Assembly (NCBI GenBank): GCA_031429105.1
Contig: JANOYV010000032.1
Span: 1-64,000 of the forward strand
DNA length: 64,000 nucleotides
Direction: 5' to 3'
DNA from: JAKFWF01 sp031429105
GTDB lineage: Bacteria > Pseudomonadota > Alphaproteobacteria > Rhizobiales > Hyphomicrobiaceae
Shown: positions 25,555 to 34,265 of the stretch, in pieces
Position numbering within the stretch: position 1 is the first letter of the stretch
How the letters are laid out: each line of letters begins with the position of its first letter
The notes under the pieces: generated by a model
Databases searched by the model: none
What the model saw: the letters and a program-made list of their open reading frames with translations, nothing else
What the model was told of the DNA's origin: nothing
Translations under genes and position numbers: made by a program

Positions 25555-28500
25555 CTACTCCGCCGGTTGGGGTTCGGGGGCGAAGGCCGCTGACAGCCGC
25601 TGGCTGAGCTTTTCCAGCGTAAGATAAATCACCGGCGTCGTGTACAGTGTCAGCAACTGCGACAGCACGAGCCCACCGACAATCGAAATACCGAGCGGGT
25701 TGCGCAGTTCCGAGCCGGTGCCGCCTTCGAGTGCCAGCGGCAGCGCACCGAACAGGGCGGCGAGTGTCGTCATCATGATCGGGCGGAAGCGCAGCAGACA
25801 CGCTTCGATGATCGCCTCGCGCGGGGCCATGCCGCGTCCCCGTTCTGCTTCCAGCGCGAAGTCGATCATCATGATGGCGTTCTTCTTCACGATGCCCATT
25901 AGCAAGATGATGCCGATCAGCCCGACGACGGAGAGATCATGTCCGGTCAGCATCAAAGCCAGCAACGCGCCAACGCCGGCTGACGGTAGGGTCGACAAAA
26001 TCGTGATTGGGTGGATAAAACTTTCATACAGCACGCCGAGCACGATGTAGATCGTGATCGTTGCCGCCAAGATCAGCCACGGTTGGTTGGCCAGCGACTT
26101 CGAGAACTCCGATGCATCGCCGAAGAAACTGCCGATGACGGACGGTGGCATGCCGATCTCGGTCTCGGCTGCACGGATCGTTTCAACCGCCGAGCCGAGC
26201 GAACCGCCGGGGCCGAGATTAAAGCTCAACGTTACCGACGGGAATTGCTCCTGATGCGCAATGGCGAGCGGTGCGGTGGTGCGCTCGATCCGCGCGAACG
26301 AGGACAGTGGCACCTGGGCGCCACCGGTCGCGCCAACATACAAGGTCGTCAGCGTGGCAGGGTCGAGCTGGTAGCGCGGCATGGCTTCCAGCACCACCCG
26401 GTATTGGTTCGATTGATCATAGATCGTCGAGATTTGGCGCTGGCCGAAGGCATCGTTCAAAACGTCGGTGATCGCTTGCATTGAGACGCCAAGCCGGCCG
26501 GCAATCTCGCGATCAACGTTGATCAGTACCCGCAGGCCGCCGTCTTGGGCTTCGGATGCCACATCGCGTAGCGTTGGTGTCTGGCGGATCTTGTCGGCGA
26601 GCTTGGTCGCCCATGCCGACACGTCCGCGCTATCGGTGCCGGTCAGGGTGTACTGGTACTGGGCGCGTGATGACCGGGTGCTGATCTGAATGTCCTGCAC
26701 CGGCTGGAAGTACAACTTCACGCCTGGGATTGGCGCGACCAATCCCTGTAGCCGCGTGATGATGTCACCGACCACGGCGCGGCGTTCGGAGCGGGGCTTA
26801 AGTGCCATCGTCAGTCGAGCGACGTTCGGTGTGGCGTTGAGCGGACTGACGCCCACGACCGAGACGGTGCCGGTCACGTCAGGGTCACGCTTGATCGCCT
26901 CAAGCACTTGCCCCTGTAGGCGCTCCATCTGCGCAAAGGACACCTCGGGGCCAGCTTCCATCACAGCCGTGATCAGGCCAGTGTCCTGTTGCGGCAGAAA
27001 ACCCTTGGGCGCGATGATGTAAAGCCAGACGGTCGCGACCAGTGTCGCCAACGTCAGCAGCAGCGTTGCGCCCTGGTGTTTCAAAACCCACAGCAGGCTG
27101 ACGCGATAGCGCTCGACGGTCGCATCGATGGCGCGCGTGATGAGGCCCGGCGGGCCAGCGTCAGGCTTCGCCTTGCGCAGCAGCTTGGCGCACATCATCG
27201 GTGTCAGCGTAAGCGAGACAATCGCCGATACAACGACCGCTATGGTTAGCGTCAGCGCGAACTCGCGGAACATGCGACCGACAAGCCCGCTCATGAACAG
27301 CAGCGGAATGAACACCGCGATCAGCGAAACAGTCAGCGAGATCACGGTAAAGCCGATTTCGCTCGCGCCTTTGATGGCGGCTTCGAAAGGGTTTTCGCCT
27401 TCCTCGATATGGCGCACGATGTTTTCGATCATCACGATGGCATCGTCGACGACAAAGCCGGTGCCGATGGTGAGTGCCATCAACGACAGGTTGTCGAGGC
27501 TGAAGCCGGCAAACCACATCACGCCGAAGGTTGCGATCAGCGATAGCGGTAGTGCGACGCCTGCTATGATCGTCGCGCGGATCGTACGCAGGAACATCAG
27601 GACGACGAGCACCACCAGCACGACACTCAGGACCAGCGTGAACTGTACGTCGCGGACCGACGCCCGGATGGTGCCGGTGCGGTCGTGCACCACGGTCAAC
27701 TCGATGCCAGCGGGCATCGACCGCTTCAGGCGCGGCAATTCGGCCAACACCCGGTCCACGGTTTGGATCACGTTGGCGCCGGGCTGGCGTTGCACGTCGA
27801 CGACAACGGCTGGCGCGCTATTGTACCAGCCGCCAACCTTGGTGTTCTCGAGCCCGTCGATGACTTCGGCGACGTCTGACAACATAACGGGTGAGCCACC
27901 GCGATAGGCCAGAACTAGGGATTTGTAGGCCGATGCCGAGCCGATCTGGTCGTTAGCGGCAATCGTGTACGATTGAAAAGCGCCATCGAGGGAACCCTTC
28001 GGTCCCGATACGTTGGCGCCGACGATCATATTGCGCAGGTCTGCCAACGAAATGCCGTAAGCGGCCAATCGTGATAGGTCGGCGCGAATGCGAACGGCAG
28101 GCCTGATGCCACCTTGCACCGAGACTTTGCCGACCCCGGTCAACTGGCTGAGACGAGGGGCCAATAGGGTGTCAGCGAGGTCCGACACCTGGCGAATGGT
28201 GACATTGGGCGAGGTCAGCGCAATGGTGACAATGGGTGCGTCGGCTGGGTTCACCTTGGTATAGGTCGGCGGATACGGCAGGTTACGCGGTAGCGTTGAG
28301 CCCGCCGCGTTGATTGCCGACTGCACATCTTGCGCTGCCGCATCGATGTCGCGGTTGAGATCGAACTGCAACGTGATCTGGCTGACACCGAACGACGACG
28401 ACGACGTCATGGTCGAGAGCGATGGCGTGCGGCCAAACTGCCGTTCGAGTGGCGCTGTGACCAGTGCTGCCATTGTGTCGGGATTGGCGCCCGGCAACTG

Positions 28501-28683
28501 CGTTGTCACCTGGATCGTTGGAAAATCGACCTGCGGCAATGCCGATACCGGCAAGCCCCAGTAGCCGAGCCAGCCGCCGAGCAGTACGGCAACGCCAAGC
28601 AGTGAGGTTGCGATCGGTCGCCGAATAAACGGTCCCGACACGCTGCCTGACAAATTGCTTGTTGCGTGTTCTGGCGCGCTCAT
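25555..28683 (-). CDS. RND efflux permease, MdtB-like (first of pair)
   Basis: The 1,042-aa protein is the same length as its downstream partner. It begins with a short soluble segment and then FIRRPIATSLLGVAVLLGG. The proton-relay Asp pair is in TGFVVDDAIVMIENIV, and the periplasmic porter motif is PGANPDTMAALVTAPLERQF. The ATG overlaps the stop codon of the membrane fusion protein gene by 4 nt, so translation is coupled. Substrates of this family include bile salts, novobiocin and flavonoids; the substrate here is unknown. Confidence 0.92.
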   Translation of the reverse strand: MSAPEHATSNLSGSVSGPFIRRPIATSLLGVAVLLGGWLGYWGLPVSALPQVDFPTIQVTTQLPGANPDTMAALVTAPLERQFGRTPSLSTMTSSSSFGVSQITLQFDLNRDIDAAAQDVQSAINAAGSTLPRNLPYPPTYTKVNPADAPIVTIALTSPNVTIRQVSDLADTLLAPRLSQLTGVGKVSVQGGIRPAVRIRADLSRLAAYGISLADLRNMIVGANVSGPKGSLDGAFQSYTIAANDQIGSASAYKSLVLAYRGGSPVMLSDVAEVIDGLENTKVGGWYNSAPAVVVDVQRQPGANVIQTVDRVLAELPRLKRSMPAGIELTVVHDRTGTIRASVRDVQFTLVLSVVLVVLVVLMFLRTIRATIIAGVALPLSLIATFGVMWFAGFSLDNLSLMALTIGTGFVVDDAIVMIENIVRHIEEGENPFEAAIKGASEIGFTVISLTVSLIAVFIPLLFMSGLVGRMFREFALTLTIAVVVSAIVSLTLTPMMCAKLLRKAKPDAGPPGLITRAIDATVERYRVSLLWVLKHQGATLLLTLATLVATVWLYIIAPKGFLPQQDTGLITAVMEAGPEVSFAQMERLQGQVLEAIKRDPDVTGTVSVVGVSPLNATPNVARLTMALKPRSERRAVVGDIITRLQGLVAPIPGVKLYFQPVQDIQISTRSSRAQYQYTLTGTDSADVSAWATKLADKIRQTPTLRDVASEAQDGGLRVLINVDREIAGRLGVSMQAITDVLNDAFGQRQISTIYDQSNQYRVVLEAMPRYQLDPATLTTLYVGATGGAQVPLSSFARIERTTAPLAIAHQEQFPSVTLSFNLGPGGSLGSAVETIRAAETEIGMPPSVIGSFFGDASEFSKSLANQPWLILAATITIYIVLGVLYESFIHPITILSTLPSAGVGALLALMLTGHDLSVVGLIGIILLMGIVKKNAIMMIDFALEAERGRGMAPREAIIEACLLRFRPIMMTTLAALFGALPLALEGGTGSELRNPLGISIVGGLVLSQLLTLYTTPVIYLTLEKLSQRLSAAFAPEPQPAE

Positions 28684-30062
28684 TGGGCGGCTGCCTCGGG
28701 TGTCTGTTTACCCTTGATCGCGGGCGTCGCATCGGCGCCAGCGCCTGGAGTAGCTGCACCCTCTTCGCGCTTACGGCGACCTTCGCCGCGCTTCGATTTG
28801 TTTTCGCCTTCAGTGACAGCCTTTGTATCGGGAACGGTTTTGCTATCGGCCGAAGGGGCTGCTCCGTCGCGCTTACGCTTACCCTCGCCGCGTGGGCTTT
28901 CGCGCTTAGGCGCAACGGGGACCGCGTCAAGCTGTTCGGTGGTGGCGACAGCAACTTCCGCGCCCTCTTTCAGACGCGCAAAGCCGCTGGTGACCACGAC
29001 GTCGCCAGCCTTGACGCCACTTGCGATCACCGCCCGCGCATCGTCCTGCTGCGGCACGGTGACTGATTTTGACACCACCTTCTTGTCATCGCCAACGACG
29101 TAGACGAACGTGCCCGTTGGGCCGCGTTGAACGGCGGCCGTCGGCACGGTCGTTGCTTGCGTGATGGTCTCGATCAGCACCCGAACGTTGACGAACTGGC
29201 CTGGCCAAAGCTGCAGCTTTTCATTCGGAAACTCGGCCTTCATCTTGACCGTGCCGGTGGTCTGATCGACCTGGTTGTCGACCACCCTCAACTCGCCACG
29301 ATCAATCGTCGTCTTGTTGTCGGAATCGGTCGCCTCGACCACCAGCGCACCAAGTGTTGCCGCCCGATTGACCTGCCCCAACTGCTGTTGCGGCAGGTTG
29401 AACACGACAGCAATCGGCTGCACTTGCGTGATCGTCACGATCGACTGCGCGCCTGATCCGCTGATGATGTTGCCCTCATCGACCTGCCGGATGCCGGTGC
29501 GGCCCGTTGCCGGCGCGATGATCTGGGTGAAGTTGAGCTGCACTTGCGCTGAATCAACGGCGGCCTTTGACGATGCAACCTGGCTCGTGAGCTGGGCAAC
29601 CAACGCGCGCTGGGTATCGACGGTCTTGACCGCAATCGTTCCTGGAATTTTTGTGTAGCGGTCCAGATCAACTTTCGCGTTGGCGAGCAGTGATTCGTCC
29701 TGCGCCTTCTTGGCAAGCGCTTGGTCGAGCGCTGCCTGGAAGGTCGCCGGATCGATGCGGGCGAGCACTTGTCCCTTTTGAACGGTTTGGCCTTCCTTGA
29801 AGGCAACTTCGATCAGCTTGCCGCCAACCTGAGGTTGGACGGCAACTGTGTTGAGCGCGCGTGCGGCACCGACCGCATCGAGGTAAATCGGCACGTCAAC
29901 GGCAATGGCTGAGGCAACGCGGACTGGAACCGGGCCTTCGCCTGGACCCCACCGGCCCTTCTGCTGGACCACGGGGGCCGGGCGCGACATGATGGCCGCA
30001 ACGCCGCCTGCGATCAGCAGGCCGACAATAGCGGTCGATAGGTAGCGTCGCATCTTGGTCAT
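28680..30062 (-). CDS. Membrane fusion protein of RND pump, MdtA-like, with charged tail
   Basis: The 460-aa protein starts at 30062 (MTKMRRYLSTAIVGLLIAGG), behind GAAGGGG. It links the permeases to an outer-membrane channel across the periplasm. In order: signal anchor, lipoyl half-motif (VQPQVGGKLIEVAFKEGQTV), alpha-hairpin (QALAKKAQDESLLANAKVDL), second lipoyl half, beta-barrel, and membrane-proximal domain. The last 75 residues are an unusual low-complexity tail of Lys, Arg, Glu and Ala with two related blocks (GEGKRKRDGAA and GEGRRKREEGAA). No outer-membrane factor gene is present here. Confidence 0.92.
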   Translation of the reverse strand: MTKMRRYLSTAIVGLLIAGGVAAIMSRPAPVVQQKGRWGPGEGPVPVRVASAIAVDVPIYLDAVGAARALNTVAVQPQVGGKLIEVAFKEGQTVQKGQVLARIDPATFQAALDQALAKKAQDESLLANAKVDLDRYTKIPGTIAVKTVDTQRALVAQLTSQVASSKAAVDSAQVQLNFTQIIAPATGRTGIRQVDEGNIISGSGAQSIVTITQVQPIAVVFNLPQQQLGQVNRAATLGALVVEATDSDNKTTIDRGELRVVDNQVDQTTGTVKMKAEFPNEKLQLWPGQFVNVRVLIETITQATTVPTAAVQRGPTGTFVYVVGDDKKVVSKSVTVPQQDDARAVIASGVKAGDVVVTSGFARLKEGAEVAVATTEQLDAVPVAPKRESPRGEGKRKRDGAAPSADSKTVPDTKAVTEGENKSKRGEGRRKREEGAATPGAGADATPAIKGKQTPEAAAQ

Positions 30063-30268
30063 GTGACCCCTTCGGCAGGTGTCTCGCGATCGGCCATCAG
30101 GGCTGACCATCGACAATGCCAGTTTACGTTAGAAAAACGCACCGTGGATAACTCTTCCGTCGATTACATTTTCGTAATGCCATCAAGGATTAAAGCTGGC
30201 GGCGTGCATTTGGTTGCCGACTGAACGTAATGCCTTATCCAGGCTGAACCCGCGGTGAAGGCGGCGGA

Positions 30269-31027
30269 CTAGACCAGCAGCGCACGTGCACCGTCCCAGA
30301 TCAACTTGGCCGAAATCAGCAGCAGGCACCCGTAGACGACTTTGTAGAACGGCTCCTGGCGTATTTTGCGGGTCAGCCAGATCCCGGCTACGACAGCCAG
30401 GATACCCGGCACCGCCAAAACCAGTGCGGTTTTTAGGTTGGTGGCAGTGAACTGTCCGAGTTGGACGTAGGCTGGCACCTTGATGAGGTTAACGGCTGTG
30501 AAAAACATTACTGCCGTGCCGGCATACATCGCGTTCGGCAAGCGCTGCGGCAACATATACACGGCAAAGGGCGGGCCGCCGGTATGGCTGACGAAGCTCG
30601 TGAAGCCTGAAATGCCACCAAGCAGGCTGCCCTTGGCGACGTTGGGCCCAGGTGCGGCTGTCTTCGGTCGCAGGCCCAGCCACCAATCGAGGGCGAAGGC
30701 GAAGCCAATCAGTCCGACCAGCAACTTGACGTGGGCGTCGGTGACATAGGCCGCCGTTTGCCAGCCGACCAGGATGCCAAGCGTCGCTGCTGGCAACAGG
30801 ATCTTGAGGTTGGGTGCACTCCAGTCGCGTCGGTAGGCCCAGACGCCGGTCCAGTCCATTGCGATCAGGATCGGCAGCATGATGGCGGCTGCCTGTACCG
30901 GCGAAATCACGAGGCTCATCATCGGCACGGCGACCCCACCGATGCCGCCGAGGAACCCGCCTTTCGACAGGCCGGTTAGAATCACGGCTGGAATTGCAAC
31001 CGCATAGAACCAAGGATCAGTGAGCAT
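30269..31027 (-). CDS. TauE/SafE-family membrane transporter
   Basis: The 252-aa protein has about eight hydrophobic segments in two related halves, and the family hallmark GLSKGGFLGGIGGVAVPMMS near the N-terminus with a weaker echo (LLGGISGFTSFVSHTGGPP) in the second half. TauE/SafE proteins export sulfite, sulfoacetate or related small anions. The start is set at the ATG at 31027 by the hydrophobic onset; TTG codons lie upstream at 31030 and 31057. No sulfur-metabolism gene is adjacent, so the substrate is open. Confidence 0.85.
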   Translation of the reverse strand: MLTDPWFYAVAIPAVILTGLSKGGFLGGIGGVAVPMMSLVISPVQAAAIMLPILIAMDWTGVWAYRRDWSAPNLKILLPAATLGILVGWQTAAYVTDAHVKLLVGLIGFAFALDWWLGLRPKTAAPGPNVAKGSLLGGISGFTSFVSHTGGPPFAVYMLPQRLPNAMYAGTAVMFFTAVNLIKVPAYVQLGQFTATNLKTALVLAVPGILAVVAGIWLTRKIRQEPFYKVVYGCLLLISAKLIWDGARALLV

Positions 31028-31180
31028 CAACAGGCGCCGCCGGTGTTTTGATTGCAACCAGAGTGAGCATAGCGGCGTTCGCGGTGGTGGTCATGCATGA
31101 CAGGCGCCCACGACCTATGCGAAGTTGGGACTAGGCGATGTTGCCACGCCGCCCCCTTCAAAAGTGGATGATCCAAGCCC

Positions 31181-31816
31181 ATGTCCGACCCGCATTTGAT
31201 CACGTCAACGGCGCAGCTCGAAGCGCTCTACGGGCAGCCGGTGCTCGCTTCGGTGCTGAAGGAGATCCCGGTCATCAACGCAACTTACCGCGCGTTGATC
31301 GAAGCTTCGCCGTTTTGCATTCTGGCAACCAGTGGGCCTGAGGGACTGGACGCCTCGCCGCGGGGAGACGCCCCCGGGTTCGTGCGGGTTGTCGACGAAA
31401 AGACGCTATTGATCCCTGATCGGCGCGGCAACCAGCGGATCGATAGCCTGCGCAACATCGTTCGGGACCCTCGCATTGCGCTACTATTTCTAATCCCTGG
31501 CGTCGGCGAGACCTTGCGCGTCAACGGGCGCGGCGTGTTGACGACTGATCCGGCGATTTTGGCCTCGTTTGAGTTCGGCGATAAGTTGCCACAAACCGTG
31601 TTGCGATTGACGGTCGATGCGATCTACTTCCAGTGCGCTCGCGCGTTGGCCCGCTCGAAGTTGTGGGACCCTGCGCACTATGTTGATCGCACATCTTTGC
31701 CCTCAACAGGTACCCTCACGGTCGCTGCCCGCGACACCAAGGGACATACCGCCGAGTTCGATGCAGCAGCCTATGATGCGGCCTTGTCCGAGCGTCAAAA
31801 AGCGACGCTGTATTAA
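31181..31816 (+). CDS. Pyridoxamine 5'-phosphate oxidase-family FMN-binding protein
   Basis: The 211-aa protein has the split-barrel flavin fold: FCILATSGPEGLDASPRGDAPG binds the flavin phosphate region, followed by LLIPDRRGNQRIDSLRNIV and ALLFLIPGVGETLRVNGRG. Proteins of this type (PPOX class, long form of about 200 aa) are probable FMN-dependent oxidoreductases of unknown substrate. It is not PdxH, since the PdxH substrate-binding C-terminus is missing. It lies just upstream of the TIR-like cassette but differs from it in base composition. Confidence 0.82.
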   Translation: MSDPHLITSTAQLEALYGQPVLASVLKEIPVINATYRALIEASPFCILATSGPEGLDASPRGDAPGFVRVVDEKTLLIPDRRGNQRIDSLRNIVRDPRIALLFLIPGVGETLRVNGRGVLTTDPAILASFEFGDKLPQTVLRLTVDAIYFQCARALARSKLWDPAHYVDRTSLPSTGTLTVAARDTKGHTAEFDAAAYDAALSERQKATLY

Positions 31817-31858
31817 GAGTGTTGTTGCTTTGTTCTTTTGCTGCTGTTAGGGTGTATC

Positions 31859-32062
31859 ATGGTTGCGAAACGAACCGAAGGTCGCGCGATGAAGATGACA
31901 GCTTTGGCGGCATCAAAAGTTTTGCGCGACCCAAAATCCAGCTTAGCGGCAAAGTCGGCGGCTGCCAGCTCGTTGGTTCAATCTCCAGCTAAGCCACCTA
32001 AATTGGCGACGGCACGCAAAATCAGAGACGCAGTGCGCAAGTTCTACAGCAAGGCTGGTTGA
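31859..32062 (+). CDS. Small basic protein, partner of the TIR-like gene
   Basis: The 67-aa protein starts at 31859, where AGGG lies 6 nt upstream; an in-frame TTG at 31838 is less likely. It is rich in Ala, Lys and Ser and contains the motif ASKVLRDPKSSLAAKSAAAS, which looks like two short helices, followed by a basic C-terminal helix (ATARKIRDAVRKFYSK). It stops 4 nt before the TIR-like gene, so the two are translationally coupled. Base composition is less G+C-rich than in the flanking genes. A role as immunity partner, antitoxin or sensor of the next gene is inference from the arrangement; no function is known to me. Confidence 0.7.
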   Translation: MVAKRTEGRAMKMTALAASKVLRDPKSSLAAKSAAASSLVQSPAKPPKLATARKIRDAVRKFYSKAG

Positions 32063-32066
32063 AGTT

Positions 32067-32696
32067 GTGGTTGAGGACAGGGGCAGAAGCGTTTTCATCA
32101 ATTGTCCGTTCGATCAAAATTATCGGGAGCTTTTTGAGGCGGTTCTGTTTGCAATCGCTGCCTGTGGATACAAAGCACGGTGTGCTCTGGAGGAGGATGA
32201 CAGCGGCTCCATTCGGTTTGATAAGCTTTGCCGATTGATTTCCGAGAGCCAGAGGTCAATCCATGATCTCTCGCGTGTGGAAGTAGGCTATAACGATCTA
32301 CCACGGTTTAACATGCCTTTTGAATTGGGTTTGGCAATTGGAGCCAAGCAATTCGGAGGGGTTCGGCATAGAAACAAAACTTCGCTGATCATGGTGCGGG
32401 AACCCTATTTGCTCCCAGCGTATTTGTCTGATCTTGGGGGTAACGATCCCAAAGCGCATGGCGGTAGTCCGGGCAAAGTCATCGGAATTGTCAGGAAGTA
32501 TCTGGGCTCGCGCCCAAACCAAGCGCCGTTGCCTGGGCAACAAAATTTGTTGGATCGGTTCGAACAATTCCAGACGGACCTGCCTCGGCTTGGGGCTGCG
32601 CTGCACATTCGGCATACTGAATTGAACGCGCTTGAGAATTATGCTGACTACTGCTGGTTTCTTGCAGAGTTTTTGAAACAGAATCCGACTTTGTGA
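32067..32696 (+). CDS. TIR-/nucleoside deoxyribosyltransferase-like protein, possible NAD-targeting effector
   Basis: The 209-aa protein starts with GTG at 32067, 4 nt after the small upstream gene. Residues 7-95 show a Rossmann-like pattern: a first strand SVFINCPFD, a helix, a second strand with ARCALE, a helix with FDKLCRLISESQRSIHDLSR, then FNMPFELGLAIGAKQFG. The last motif resembles the helix of TIR and deoxyribosyltransferase-like proteins that carries the catalytic Glu (here Glu86). The remaining 110 residues include VIGIVRKYLG and a C-terminal helical part. Codon use and lower G+C suggest transfer. NADase or nucleotide-hydrolysing activity is inferred, not shown. Confidence 0.65.
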   Translation: MVEDRGRSVFINCPFDQNYRELFEAVLFAIAACGYKARCALEEDDSGSIRFDKLCRLISESQRSIHDLSRVEVGYNDLPRFNMPFELGLAIGAKQFGGVRHRNKTSLIMVREPYLLPAYLSDLGGNDPKAHGGSPGKVIGIVRKYLGSRPNQAPLPGQQNLLDRFEQFQTDLPRLGAALHIRHTELNALENYADYCWFLAEFLKQNPTL

Positions 32697-32875
32697 CTGC
32701 CCGTGCACTGGCCCCCCTTGATTGCACATCAGCCTCCCGCTCTGCTGCTTGCTTCGACCACCCGAACAGTGCGAATTTAGGTGACAGATTTGTGAAAGCC
32801 GTTGCCCCCCTTGTGGCGTTGGCACGTCGGCATGTTTTGATTGAGCGCCAAAGTCTCGCCCGCCAAGGACTAGCA
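32697..32875 (+). other. Spacer between TIR-like gene and Fsr-type gene
   Basis: The MFS frame stays open through this spacer, but the translated part has no membrane span or homology, and the Fsr-type start lies at 32876. It marks the change back to higher G+C. I see no inverted repeats or target-site duplications that would mark an insertion. Confidence 0.4.
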
Positions 32876-34120
32876 ATGCAAAAAGCTGTGACTTCTGACG
32901 CCGCGAGCGCCATCAACACATCGACGGGCGGATCAGCGGCATCGGTCGCGTTCCCAGTTCTGTTGGGTCTCAGTTTCGCGCACCTTCTCAACGACATGAT
33001 GCAGTCGCTGGTGCCAGCGATCTATCCGATCATCAAGGGTGCCTACAACCTCGACTTCGCTCAAGTCGGCATGATCACGTTTGCGTTCCAGCTGACGGCC
33101 TGCATCTTCCAACCGCTGGTTGGCATGTATACCGACAAGCATCCGCTGCCCTATTCGGCGGTGGCCGGCATGGGGTTCACGCTGGCCGGGCTGATCACGC
33201 TTGGCATCGCTGACAGCTATCCGCTGTTGCTGCTCGGCGCGGTGCTGGTCGGCACCGGTTCGGCGATCTTCCACCCTGAAGCAACCAAGATGGCGCGCAA
33301 TGCGTCGGGCGGCCAACACGGGCTTGCGCAGTCATTGTTCCAAGTCGGCGGCCAAGCGGGCGGTGCGGCTGGGCCGCTTCTTGCGGCATTCATCGTTGTG
33401 CCGAGCGGTCAGCGCAGTCTCGTATGGCTGTCGGCCTCGGCGTTGCTTGCCATGGCGGTGCTTTATCAAGTGGTGCGCATGAGCGCGGCACGGGCGGTAG
33501 CTGCCCGGTCGAAGTCGGCAGCTGTTGCACCCGTCACGTCAGCAGGCTTGCTCACAGATCGGCAAATTGCGGTGGCCGTTGGCATCCTCGTCATTTTGAT
33601 GTTTTCGAAGAACGCCTACACCGCGAGTTTCAATTCATTCTACACGTTCTATCTGATCGAGACGTTCAAGCTGTCGGTGCCGTCCTCGCAGATGATGTTG
33701 TTCGTGTTCATGGGTGCAACGGCGCTCGGAACTCTGATCGGCGGCCCGCTCGGTGACCGCATTGGCCGCCGCCGCATCATCTGGTTCTCGATCCTCGGTG
33801 CGCTGCCGTTCACGCTGATGCTGCCCTATGCCAACCTATTCTGGACCGGCATTCTGACCGTCGTGATCTCGCTAATTATGGCGAGCGCGTTCGGGGCCAT
33901 TTTGGTCTACGCAATGGAGCTCTTGCCAAAGCGCATCGGCTTAATCGCTGGGCTGTTTTACGGCCTGTCGTTCGGCCTCGGCGGCATTGGTGCTGCGCTG
34001 CTGGGCCAACTCGCCGACCATAGCGGCATCGCAACCGTGTTCCAGGTCTGCGCGTTCTTGCCCGCCATGGGATTGCTCGCCTGGGCGCTGCCTGAGATCA
34101 GAAGCGCTGGGCCGACTTAA
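32876..34120 (+). CDS. MFS exporter of the fosmidomycin-resistance (Fsr) family
   Basis: The 414-aa protein has 12 membrane spans and is colinear with E. coli Fsr. It shows the signature FAHLLNDMMQSLVPAIYP in the first span, QVGMITFAFQLT, VGTGSAIFHPEATKMARNAS with the following GGQHGLAQSLFQVGG, and in the second half IGGPLGDRIGRRRIIW and VYAMELLPKRIGLIAGLFYG. The ATG at 32876 is preceded by AAGGA. Family members export fosmidomycin and related compounds with proton exchange. No regulator is adjacent. Confidence 0.9.
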   Translation: MQKAVTSDAASAINTSTGGSAASVAFPVLLGLSFAHLLNDMMQSLVPAIYPIIKGAYNLDFAQVGMITFAFQLTACIFQPLVGMYTDKHPLPYSAVAGMGFTLAGLITLGIADSYPLLLLGAVLVGTGSAIFHPEATKMARNASGGQHGLAQSLFQVGGQAGGAAGPLLAAFIVVPSGQRSLVWLSASALLAMAVLYQVVRMSAARAVAARSKSAAVAPVTSAGLLTDRQIAVAVGILVILMFSKNAYTASFNSFYTFYLIETFKLSVPSSQMMLFVFMGATALGTLIGGPLGDRIGRRRIIWFSILGALPFTLMLPYANLFWTGILTVVISLIMASAFGAILVYAMELLPKRIGLIAGLFYGLSFGLGGIGAALLGQLADHSGIATVFQVCAFLPAMGLLAWALPEIRSAGPT

Positions 34121-34265
34121 ATCGACCCCCGACCAATGTCGTGTTTGGCCCCCCCTTGCAGTCATCGTGCGCAAGGTGTTCAACGCTGTCTAAAGGTGAA
34201 TGGGACGCGTTGCGGATGCGACGAGTGGCGCATCCAAATGCAGTGCCGGGGAGGCTAGACATTCG

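Noticed and set aside
25550..25801. N-terminal extension of 84 codons on the second RND permease
   Set aside because: It overlaps the end of the first permease gene, has no homology, and the family start (MNVALPFIRRP) lies at 25549.
32693..32875. Longer start for the Fsr-type exporter overlapping the TIR-like gene
   Set aside because: The extra 61 residues have no membrane span or homology; the ATG at 32876 has its own AAGGA and matches the family N-terminus.
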